From positions 1 to 54,356 of the forward strand of contig JADFPP010000013.1 of the NCBI GenBank assembly GCA_022562275.1: a DNA stretch of 54,356 nucleotides, read 5' to 3'. Source of the DNA: Bacteroidota bacterium. Lineage in GTDB: Bacteria; Bacteroidota; Ignavibacteria; Ignavibacteriales; Ignavibacteriaceae. Positions 8,483 to 16,141 of the stretch are shown piece after piece. The position numbers and the translations under genes are program-made. Under the pieces are notes generated by a model, which was given only the letters and a program-made list of their open reading frames with translations, was not told where the DNA came from and did no database searches. Position 1 is the first letter of the stretch. Every line of letters begins with the position of its first letter.

Positions 8483-10162
8483 ATGAATGATAAAGGTAAT
8501 CTTAAACTAAAAAGAGATTTAACATCTCTTGTGGATTTTAGCAGAATAATAAACTTCAGTATAGATCTCCAGTTTATTCTTAACAATGTTCTTCTCACAT
8601 GCCTCGGAAAATTTTTATCGACGAAGGGTCTGATAGCTTTAAGCGAGAATGGGAAGATCGAGTTAAAGATTTCTAAGGGATTAAGTAACAGTACGATTGA
8701 TAAATTCCCGGTGCTGGAAGCCAATGAAGATTGTCTGAAAGATGAAAGACTTAAAAATTTTATGATATCATCAAAACTGAAAGCTGTAGAGAAAATAGTT
8801 TCATCGGAAGATTGTATTGGAATGGTTTGCCTGGGTGAAAAATTAAATAAAACAGAATACACCCGGGACGACCTTGAATTTTTTAGAACAATCCTGAATA
8901 TATCGGCAACTGCAATTCAAAACTCTATAAGGATCAATGAATTACAGGGTGTTAATCGCCAACTGGATTCGAAGATACAGAGACTAAATGCTCTCTTCGA
9001 GCTAAGTAAAGAATTCGGGCTGTTTTCAGAATCAACTAAAGTAGCAAAGCTTCTGGTGTTTTCTATAATCGGGCAGTTCATGGTTTCAAAATTTGCAGTT
9101 GTAAGTTTTAATGGTGATGATATTGAAATTCTCGATTCAAAATTTGATAGTAATAAACTGGTAGAAGATTTAAAGCAATGTGATTGTGGTATGATCACAA
9201 GCCCTCTAAACAGATCGGAAGTGTTAAATACCTATCCACTCTTAGGTGAGATGGGAGTAAACCTTATTGTTCCTATGGAAGTGCAGGGCAAAACAAAAGG
9301 ATTGATATTGCTGGGTGAAAGAATTAACAAACAACCCTACACCAATTCTGATATTGAGTTCATTTATTCGGTTGGAAGTCTTGCAATAATATCTCTGGAA
9401 AACAAAAGATTGTTTCTTGAAGAATTAGTAAAGCAAAAGATGGAAGAAGAGCTGGAAATTGCCAGGGAGATTCAGCAAAATTTATTACCCCAAACTCTAC
9501 CCCGGTTTAGTAATTTTGATATGGCTGCAGTTAATATGTCATCGAAACAAGTGGGCGGAGATTATTATGATGTTATAACTCTGGATGATAACAGATTTTG
9601 TGTGGCAATTGCAGATGTGTCCGGAAAAGGTGCACCCGCATCTTTACTTATGGCAAATATCCAGGCTTTCCTGCAGGTTATCTGCAGACTGGATTTAAAT
9701 ATAGTCGATTCAACTGCGCTAATAAATGATTTGATTTTTGCAAATACAAGCGACGGAAGATTTATTACTTTCTTTTGGGCAGTTGTAAATAATGAAGAGA
9801 GAAAATTAACCTATGTTAATGCCGGGCACAATCCTCCGTTGTTAATTAGAGATGGTAAAATAACCAAGCTTAAGAAGGGAGGTATTATTTTTGGAGTGGT
9901 CGAGAGCACAATACCTTATATTTCTGAAACATTAAGTTTGCAAAAAGATGATGTTATTGTATTGTTTACCGATGGAATTTCAGAAGCTATGAATAAAAGA
10001 GAAGAAGAATATTCTGATGAAAGATTGGAGGAGACTGCAATAAGATTAGCTTCAGGCACAGTTAATGAAATTCTGGAAGGTATTAAAAAGGAAGTTTACG
10101 AATTCGCAAATGGTGCTCCTCAATCCGATGATATTACGATGGTTGTTATAAAAGTGAAGTAA
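8483..10162 (+). CDS. Soluble SpoIIE-type phosphatase with two GAF-like domains
   Basis: This 559-residue RsbU-like phosphatase has no membrane segment. Two GAF-like sensor regions lie at about residues 10-150 and 170-310. They end in similar strings (LGEKLNKTEYTRDDLEFF and LGERINKQPYTNSDIEFI), which suggests an internal duplication. A linker helix (EEELEIAREIQQNLLP) leads into the PP2C domain at about 345-555 with VGGDYYDVI, DVSGKGAPASL, AGHNPPLL, FTDGISEAM and SDDITMVVI. It begins 11 bases after the kinase gene and is part of the same operon. It would feed a cytoplasmic signal into the same STAS partner; that link is inferred from gene order. Confidence 0.94.
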   Translation: MNDKGNLKLKRDLTSLVDFSRIINFSIDLQFILNNVLLTCLGKFLSTKGLIALSENGKIELKISKGLSNSTIDKFPVLEANEDCLKDERLKNFMISSKLKAVEKIVSSEDCIGMVCLGEKLNKTEYTRDDLEFFRTILNISATAIQNSIRINELQGVNRQLDSKIQRLNALFELSKEFGLFSESTKVAKLLVFSIIGQFMVSKFAVVSFNGDDIEILDSKFDSNKLVEDLKQCDCGMITSPLNRSEVLNTYPLLGEMGVNLIVPMEVQGKTKGLILLGERINKQPYTNSDIEFIYSVGSLAIISLENKRLFLEELVKQKMEEELEIAREIQQNLLPQTLPRFSNFDMAAVNMSSKQVGGDYYDVITLDDNRFCVAIADVSGKGAPASLLMANIQAFLQVICRLDLNIVDSTALINDLIFANTSDGRFITFFWAVVNNEERKLTYVNAGHNPPLLIRDGKITKLKKGGIIFGVVESTIPYISETLSLQKDDVIVLFTDGISEAMNKREEEYSDERLEETAIRLASGTVNEILEGIKKEVYEFANGAPQSDDITMVVIKVK

Positions 10163-10192
10163 AGACTTTGTTAATTATTTAATTGCTTACGA

Positions 10193-12754
10193 ATGAAAAA
10201 GATAAAAGCAACATATCTTAGATCAAAACCAAAACTGATCGTTGTACTTTCACTGATATTAATAACGATAGCAGTTATCAATATATATTTTGTTCTGGAA
10301 GTGAGGGTAACAAGCAATGATGAATGCCTCTGGGTGCAGAAAAAAATTACGCAGGATAGTACAGTCATATTTTTCAGCCTGGTAAAGGTTAACGGCGTAA
10401 CCTGGGATGCCGGCATAAGGAACGGCGACGAACTTGTGGCTATAAATAACAAAATGGTTCACAACACAGGCAAAGCACAAGTAATTTTAAATTCAGTTAA
10501 AAGCGGTGATTACGCTGATTATACAGTAGTAAAACCAAACGGGGAAATTTTGCAAACCAAAGTAAGGATTAAGAAACTTATACATTATAGCAACCTTGCT
10601 AATACTCTGAATTCTTTGTTCTGGATGCTGATCGGATTTATTGTTCTGACTTCAAAACCTGAAGGAAGAATACAGAAACTGTTTTATGCAATAGGTGCAT
10701 TTGCAGTTTTAGCATCCATGAATGTACTTATCCCTCAAAGTTTTGAATTCTTCAGATTCGTTCAGGAAAACCCGTTACTTGCATTAATAATTAATATCCT
10801 CTGGATATCCGGCTTAAGTTTTTTACCGTTTATATTACTCTACTTTTTCTGGAACTTTCCTCAGCCATTTAAGTTTGCGCAAAAAAAATGGCTGAAAAGG
10901 TTAATGTTTATTGCACCGGCGATAATTGCCGTAGTTTCAATAGTAAATATAAATCAGGCGGTAAATTATCCTAGAGTTAATTTAAGTGCCTTCCTTATCA
11001 ATTTATATTTTCTTTTAGGTTTGTTAATTATAACAAACTTAGCATCATTCATATTTTTAATAATTCAATACAGAAAGCTAAGAACAAAACAGCAGAAAAA
11101 GCCGATACTCCTTATACTATTTGCTTTTGCATTTGGGATCGCAGTTTCCATTTATGCTGCAACGATTGCTCCGGCTATTGCAGATTCCATTTTTAACTCT
11201 CCCGAATATTTTGCACCCATATTACTTGTTGCATTAGTACCCCTGATTTTTGCTTATGCCGTGTTCAAATACCAGTTGATGGACGTTAGCGTGGTTGTTA
11301 AAAACACTGTTATTTACGGTGTAGCTACATTAACTATTGCAGCTATCTATTTTGTAGTTATTTATATATTAGGACAAAGTATAAGTAAAGCCATCGGCAC
11401 AGAAAACCAGGGAATCATTGCAGGAATTCTGTTCATTATATTTGCCATTATTTTCCAATCAACGAAAGACAGGTTCCAGGATTTTCTTACCCGGAAGTTT
11501 TATCCCGAGCAGTTTGCTCATCAAAAAGTCCTAATTAATTTAAGCAACGAACTAGCTACAGTTGTGGGTTTGGAAAACATCCTTGAGATGATGAACAAAA
11601 CATTTGTGAATGCTCTTAAAATTAATACCTTCGGGATATTGATCAGAGATAAAGAAGGCGTTTTTAGACTGGTTAAAAGTGTTGGCATAAATGAAGAAGC
11701 TTGCATAATTACAAGATCAAACATTGCACAGTTTTTAAAAGAAAGATCGTTGATTGCAAAATATCCTGCAATTTGTCAGCCGGATTTCAAAAATGTTTTC
11801 CCGGATATGGCAGACCGGTTAATTGAAGAGGAAATTTACATCGTAATCCCAATGATTATTAAAAACAAGATTGTGGGTTTATTGATCTTCGGATTGAAGC
11901 ATTCAGGTTCACAATTTGCTGGAAAGGATGTTGAGCTATTATGGGCTGCTGCAAATCAAGCGGCGGTATCAATTGAGAATGCACGTTTGTATAAATCGGA
12001 AGCGGAAAAATTAAAAATAGAAAGAGACCTTGACCTTGCGCGCAAAATTCAGGAAGGATTGTTACCTACCAGCATTCCTGAAATAAGAAACCTTGATATC
12101 AGCGGCGAGATGATTCCTGCTATGCAGGTTGGCGGCGATTATTATGATCTGCTTCCTGTAAACGGATCTGATAGTAAATTATATGTTATCATCGGTGATG
12201 TTTCGGGAAAAGGACTTGCCGCTTCACTTTATATGACGAAACTCCAGACTATGGTGCAGTTCGCATGTACATCGGATACAAGTCCGAAAGAAATATTGGT
12301 AGAAATAAACAAAAGGATTTACCGTGAAATGGAGCGTAATTGGTTTATAACAATGTCAATTGCTTATTTTGATCTTGAAAAAAACATAGTAAAATTTTGC
12401 CGTGCAGGGCATATGCCTTTATTAACAGCTATTAACGGTACTGTTCAATCTCACCGCACACAGGGGATAGGAGTTGGATTGGAAAAAGGTAACATATTTG
12501 AAAAATCATTGATGGAAGAAGAACTGGAATTAAAACCCGGGCAAACCTTTGCATTCTTTACGGATGGAATTACTGAAGCAATGAATGAGCAGCAGGATAT
12601 GTTTGGTGAAGATAAACTTTCCTCAATACTAAAAAGCAAATCTTTTCAACGTTCCACTGAAATTATGGATGAGATCTGGTCTTCTATAAATACTTTCCGC
12701 GGCACCGCCGAAGTTAATGATGATATGACTATGGTTATTGTTAAAGTGAAATGA
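10193..12754 (+). CDS. PDZ-membrane-GAF SpoIIE-type phosphatase
   Basis: The 853-residue protein begins with a membrane segment at about 18-36. An extracytoplasmic PDZ-like domain follows at about 60-125 (VTWDAGIRNGDELVAINNK). Then come seven or eight membrane segments (about 138-415), a GAF-like domain (about 445-600), a linker helix (ERDLDLARKIQEGLLP) and the PP2C domain to the end. Catalytic motifs are VGGDYYDLL, DVSGKGLAASLY, FTDGITEAMN and NDDMTMVIV. It lies 30 bases after the preceding phosphatase and closes the operon. The PDZ domain suggests sensing of protein termini outside the membrane, as inference. Its last 96 bases have a diverged copy at 13841-13936. Confidence 0.92.
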   Translation: MKKIKATYLRSKPKLIVVLSLILITIAVINIYFVLEVRVTSNDECLWVQKKITQDSTVIFFSLVKVNGVTWDAGIRNGDELVAINNKMVHNTGKAQVILNSVKSGDYADYTVVKPNGEILQTKVRIKKLIHYSNLANTLNSLFWMLIGFIVLTSKPEGRIQKLFYAIGAFAVLASMNVLIPQSFEFFRFVQENPLLALIINILWISGLSFLPFILLYFFWNFPQPFKFAQKKWLKRLMFIAPAIIAVVSIVNINQAVNYPRVNLSAFLINLYFLLGLLIITNLASFIFLIIQYRKLRTKQQKKPILLILFAFAFGIAVSIYAATIAPAIADSIFNSPEYFAPILLVALVPLIFAYAVFKYQLMDVSVVVKNTVIYGVATLTIAAIYFVVIYILGQSISKAIGTENQGIIAGILFIIFAIIFQSTKDRFQDFLTRKFYPEQFAHQKVLINLSNELATVVGLENILEMMNKTFVNALKINTFGILIRDKEGVFRLVKSVGINEEACIITRSNIAQFLKERSLIAKYPAICQPDFKNVFPDMADRLIEEEIYIVIPMIIKNKIVGLLIFGLKHSGSQFAGKDVELLWAAANQAAVSIENARLYKSEAEKLKIERDLDLARKIQEGLLPTSIPEIRNLDISGEMIPAMQVGGDYYDLLPVNGSDSKLYVIIGDVSGKGLAASLYMTKLQTMVQFACTSDTSPKEILVEINKRIYREMERNWFITMSIAYFDLEKNIVKFCRAGHMPLLTAINGTVQSHRTQGIGVGLEKGNIFEKSLMEEELELKPGQTFAFFTDGITEAMNEQQDMFGEDKLSSILKSKSFQRSTEIMDEIWSSINTFRGTAEVNDDMTMVIVKVK

Positions 12755-13025
12755 TTCTGCAGAAAGTCTTCCGGGAAATGAAATAACTATGTAACTGAAA
12801 TTATAAAATTTGAAAAAAATCTACACTCATCTTCTTAAGGGTGTAATCAGGAATTTGTAACTATGATTATTAATAAACTAAGCTTTAATAAATTTTTAAA
12901 TCTTTGATAGCAAACAAAATAAACTTTCTTAACTAAGCTGGGGATTAAATATCTTCAACTCGTAAGCTTGACTTAAACTTATTTATGCCATTATCTTTCT
13001 TCTAATATTATTTTTGATTATTAGA

Positions 13026-13274
13026 ATGAAATCAATTCCCATAAAGCTCTGGAAAAAATATCTTAAAAGTAAGGGACTTAGGCACATTCGCACTAAGTCA
13101 AGTCATGAGATTTGGGATATACCTGATGGATCTCTGCTCCGCCCGATAACTGTGGATAAGAACTACACGGATGTACCAATCACTCATATCCACACAAGTT
13201 TGAAAACCCTTGATATTAATAAAAAGGTTTTTTTGAAAGAATTAGAAAAATTGAAGAGGGGCAAAAAGAAATAA
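13026..13274 (+). CDS. hicA: HicA-like mRNA interferase toxin
   Basis: This 82-residue basic protein fits the HicA/YcfA double-stranded-RNA-binding fold. It has an N-terminal helix (LWKKYLKSKGL), then RTKSSHEIW with the expected catalytic His27, then PDG and a C-terminal VFLKEL helix. HicA toxins cut mRNA and are held by HicB. The ATG at 13026 was preferred to a TTG 12 bases upstream because the protein then starts at the conserved helix. It is unusual that hicB lies on the opposite strand, tail to tail, with the two stop codons abutting and no gap. The usual glycine before the Ser-His is a serine here. Confidence 0.72.
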   Translation: MKSIPIKLWKKYLKSKGLRHIRTKSSHEIWDIPDGSLLRPITVDKNYTDVPITHIHTSLKTLDINKKVFLKELEKLKRGKKK

Positions 13275-13610
13275 TCAATAAGGAATGGTAACTTCCTGTA
13301 AATATTTTCTCTTTGCAGACCTCATAATTTGATTTGATAATTTTGGAGGTCGGTAGTTTATTTTTGGTGTTTGTTGCAATTTCCAACCTTGTTTTAGTAA
13401 GTACTTCTCCAAAGTTCCTTTCTTAGCTGTTTCTTCTATGAATATGTTTATTTCATTTTTAAAAGATGCTAACGCTTCCTTTTCTTTTTTACCGTATGCT
13501 GATAATTCGAGTGCGGGGCAATATGCTACAAAATATTCATCCTCTCTAAGAATTACAACATCAACTTCGATTTTGATTGATTTACCGTTTGAGTGTATTC
13601 TGTTCGTCAC
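13275..13610 (-). CDS. hicB: HicB-like antitoxin
   Basis: The 111-residue protein has a HicB-type partial RNase H fold at residues 13-60. It reads VDVVILREDEYFVAYCPALE, then LSAYGKKEKEALASFKNEINIF. A C-terminal tail (GTLEKYLLKQGWKL and a basic end) replaces the usual short DNA-binding domain. HicB normally neutralises HicA and represses the operon. The frame opens with GTG at 13610; no earlier ATG exists and the ribosome site is weak, so the start is uncertain. Transcription converges on hicA, so each transcript that runs on would be antisense to the other. Confidence 0.7.
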   Translation of the reverse strand: MTNRIHSNGKSIKIEVDVVILREDEYFVAYCPALELSAYGKKEKEALASFKNEINIFIEETAKKGTLEKYLLKQGWKLQQTPKINYRPPKLSNQIMRSAKRKYLQEVTIPY

Positions 13611-14169
13611 TGTAATTTTCTATTTAAATTAAAAAACATACTTATAAATTATTTTCTTGATAAAGATACAATAAAATAACATTGACAGTTCAAAAAATCA
13701 ATAAAAATACCTTTACCCCTAATTTTTAATAAAATTTAATTCTAAACTTTTCGTATAACTATAAGAATTTTACACTTCCATTCGTAGCTTTATATCCTTT
13801 TTATGATAAACCAATAATTATACCATCACACCGCTATAAAGAAATATTGGATGAAATTTGGCAATCCGTAAATACCTTCCACGGCACCGTCGAAGTTAAT
13901 GATGATATGACAATGGTTATTGTTAAGGTTGATTGATTCTTAAATAATGGAATTTATATTAATTAATTTTTGAAAAGGATAATATTCTGCCGGTTTTTAT
14001 AGAAGCGAATTAACTCGAATTTTTCCATTGTTCCTGCCCCAAATCTATATCCTTTTCCCATTTTGATATATATTATTTATCCTTCCTCCTTTAAAACCGT
14101 TAAAACAGTTCAAAAATCAATGGTATAGTTGTTGAATTCTGTAAGTGTCATTTAATTGAGGAAAAAACA
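13611..14169. other. 559-base AT-rich spacer holding a phosphatase remnant
   Basis: No complete gene is seen here. The only recognisable content is the 96-base phosphatase tail described separately. The rest is AT-rich with scattered stops in all frames. A GAGG ribosome site at about 14158-14161 serves the next gene. Confidence 0.6.
13841..13936 (+). pseudogene. Remnant of a SpoIIE phosphatase 3' end
   Basis: Translated in frame this stretch reads EILDEIWQSVNTFHGTVEV followed by NDDMTMVIVKVD and a stop. It matches the last 31 codons of the phosphatase gene ending at 12754. By my count 79 of 96 bases are identical, and the match continues a few bases past the stop (TGATTCT in both). Upstream of 13841 the similarity fades and there is no catalytic domain or start, so this is a dead fragment left by a duplication or deletion. 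The HicA/HicB pair lies between the intact gene and this fragment. Confidence 0.85.
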
Positions 14170-14889
14170 GTGAACAACTTAAACTTGGAATATTTCATCC
14201 TCCCGATAGAGGATAAAGAGCTCAATCAGTATAGAATACTTGCCCTGCTTAAAAAGTATTCAAAGCAGTTTAGCAAAAATAGACTCTATCCATCTCTCTT
14301 TCATTTAAACCGGATTGATAGATTACTTAATTCTCTTTATATAAAGTATCAGCCATATAATGCTGCTTTATTTAATGGATTTAAAACTGCGGATACTAAT
14401 ACACAAAGGGAAATTGTTGTTGGAGATGACAACCAGAATATTGATGAGACGGAAGCTTTTGAATTAGTTACCTGGGCCAGACCATTAGTTAAAGCTACAA
14501 TGCATGAAGGGATTGCAGTTTATGAATATGTATATGAGAATATGATAATTAAACCTGTGGCACCGGTGCCCAATTTTAAAGAAGAAGGTTGTTTTGTAAT
14601 TCCCGATTTTGAAAGTTACCAACTAAGGGTCTATGAATATTCTTGTTCTTTGTTTGCTTCTGGCAGCAAACCGCTTAGATCTCTAAAGATAAAACCTCTT
14701 GCTAATGCCGCACTTGATGATATTAATGCTCCCACATTAAGTATGGGTATTAAACTTGCTTATAAACACACAGATTTAATTAATCCGGCAATTTTCTTCT
14801 GTAATACCGAACTTGATTTTCCATTCAAGGAAACTGTATTCCCAATTGCAAAAAGTAAATTATTTTCTGCTTTAACAACTAAAGAATAA
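14170..14889 (+). CDS. Protein of unknown function, 239 residues
   Basis: I do not recognise this family. The frame starts at GTG with a GAGG ribosome site eight or nine bases upstream. There is no signal peptide or membrane segment. The protein is mixed in composition, with an acidic stretch near residues 80-95 (VVGDDNQNIDETEAFELV) and a long region of beta-like character after it (YEYVYENMIIKPVAPVP, SYQLRVYEYS). It is monocistronic and ends in a strong bidirectional terminator. Codon use looks like its neighbours. The clean long frame, ribosome site and terminator support a real gene. Confidence 0.8.
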   Translation: MNNLNLEYFILPIEDKELNQYRILALLKKYSKQFSKNRLYPSLFHLNRIDRLLNSLYIKYQPYNAALFNGFKTADTNTQREIVVGDDNQNIDETEAFELVTWARPLVKATMHEGIAVYEYVYENMIIKPVAPVPNFKEEGCFVIPDFESYQLRVYEYSCSLFASGSKPLRSLKIKPLANAALDDINAPTLSMGIKLAYKHTDLINPAIFFCNTELDFPFKETVFPIAKSKLFSALTTKE

Positions 14890-14922
14890 AAACAGAATAT
14901 ATTATTTTAACAGGACATTAAA

Positions 14923-14957
14923 AAAGCCGGTGATCATTCTCATCGGCTTTCTTTTTT
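14923..14957. terminator. Bidirectional terminator between the orphan gene and secF
   Basis: An 11-pair stem with one G-U pair (AAAGCCGGTGA at 14923-14933, TCATCGGCTTT at 14940-14950) has a six-base loop. It is flanked by A residues on the left and CTTTTTT on the right. It sits between convergent genes and can serve both. Confidence 0.87.
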
Positions 14958-14969
14958 AGAAGGGTAAAT

Positions 14970-16109
14970 TTAAAATTCTAATTTCTTTTTATACTTCTGT
15001 GCGTATTCGTAAACCAGGGCACTCGCAACAAATATTGATGAAAATGTACCTATAATAACTCCAAAGAAAAGTGTAAAAGCAAAAACTTTTAACACCTCGC
15101 CTCCAAAAATCAAAAGTACAAGAACAGTAATTAATGTAGTACCACTTGTAAGTATTGTACGGCTCATTGTCTGGCTAATGCTTGTGTTAATAACATCATA
15201 AAGCGAGCGGGTTTTGTGTATCTTCAGATTTTCTCTTATCCTGTCATAATTAACAACAGTATCATTAATTGAGTAACCGATTAATGTTAAGAACGCTGCC
15301 ACAACTGTAAGATCAATATCCAGATTTAATCCTGGTATCACACCATAAAGTATTCCAAAAAGTCCCAGAGTAATTAAAACATCATGAAAAAGTGCAGCAA
15401 CAGCACCCATTGCAAATATAAATTTGAAACGGAATCCTAAATAAATAAGAATAGCAATTAACGCAAAGAAGATAGCTAACACAGCATCCTTTTTAAGTTC
15501 TTCACCTATTTTTGGTCCCACTATATCTTCTTTAAGAACGATGAACGGATTATTTCCCAATTTATCACTTAGGTTCTCCTTTATCCAATCAGCAATACTT
15601 ACCCTAACAATCATTTGTTTGTTATCCAATTCCTCAGAAACACGACCGGTCTGAAATCCCGCATCAAATAATTCATCAATTACTGTATTTGTAATTTCAG
15701 AGTTCGCAAACTCATAAGTAATAGAACTTGCAGTTGAATCGATTATGTTCCTTTCGATACCCGGGAAATAATTTTCAATTGCACTTTCAATATTTTCGAC
15801 AACCTTCGGGTAAATACCCGGCGGTATTACCTGTTCTTCCGTACGAACCAATATTCCGGTTTCTCCACCGAAAGTTTTAACTTCAGCAGATCCTAAACCA
15901 AGATTTTCAACGTATGTTCTCATCTCACCAATATCTATGGGTTTTTCGAATTGAAGAACGATTTCTGTTCCACCTTTAAAATCGATTCCAAATTGCAAAC
16001 CTCTTACAATAACGCTGATAAAACCAATCAGAAAAAGGGTTATAGAAATTGCGTATGCAATTTTTCTTTTACCTAAAAAGTCATAATTAAAATTTTCTAA
16101 TATTCGCAT
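14970..16109 (-). CDS. secF: Protein translocase subunit SecF
   Basis: SecF works with SecD at the SecYEG channel and uses the proton or sodium gradient to drive late steps of protein export. The 379-residue protein has a first membrane segment at about 15-35, then the FGIDFKGGTEIVLQF motif, and an outer domain to about 210. Five further membrane segments follow, with the conserved GYSINDTVVNYDRIREN motif near residues 276-292. It follows secD by 32 bases on the same strand. The extra-membrane domain of about 170 residues is longer than in the E. coli protein. Start is ATG at 16109. Confidence 0.97.
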   Translation of the reverse strand: MRILENFNYDFLGKRKIAYAISITLFLIGFISVIVRGLQFGIDFKGGTEIVLQFEKPIDIGEMRTYVENLGLGSAEVKTFGGETGILVRTEEQVIPPGIYPKVVENIESAIENYFPGIERNIIDSTASSITYEFANSEITNTVIDELFDAGFQTGRVSEELDNKQMIVRVSIADWIKENLSDKLGNNPFIVLKEDIVGPKIGEELKKDAVLAIFFALIAILIYLGFRFKFIFAMGAVAALFHDVLITLGLFGILYGVIPGLNLDIDLTVVAAFLTLIGYSINDTVVNYDRIRENLKIHKTRSLYDVINTSISQTMSRTILTSGTTLITVLVLLIFGGEVLKVFAFTLFFGVIIGTFSSIFVASALVYEYAQKYKKKLEF

Positions 16110-16141
16110 ATTTTAGTTCTGCTCCTTAAAGCGTGAATACA

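Noticed and set aside
5559-12754. A defence island or phage-related system
   Set aside because: All genes fit bacterial partner switching; there are no nucleases, integrases or phage genes.
13438-13632. A 64-codon frame antisense to hicB
   Set aside because: It is the opposite strand of the HicB-like gene, which has the recognisable fold.
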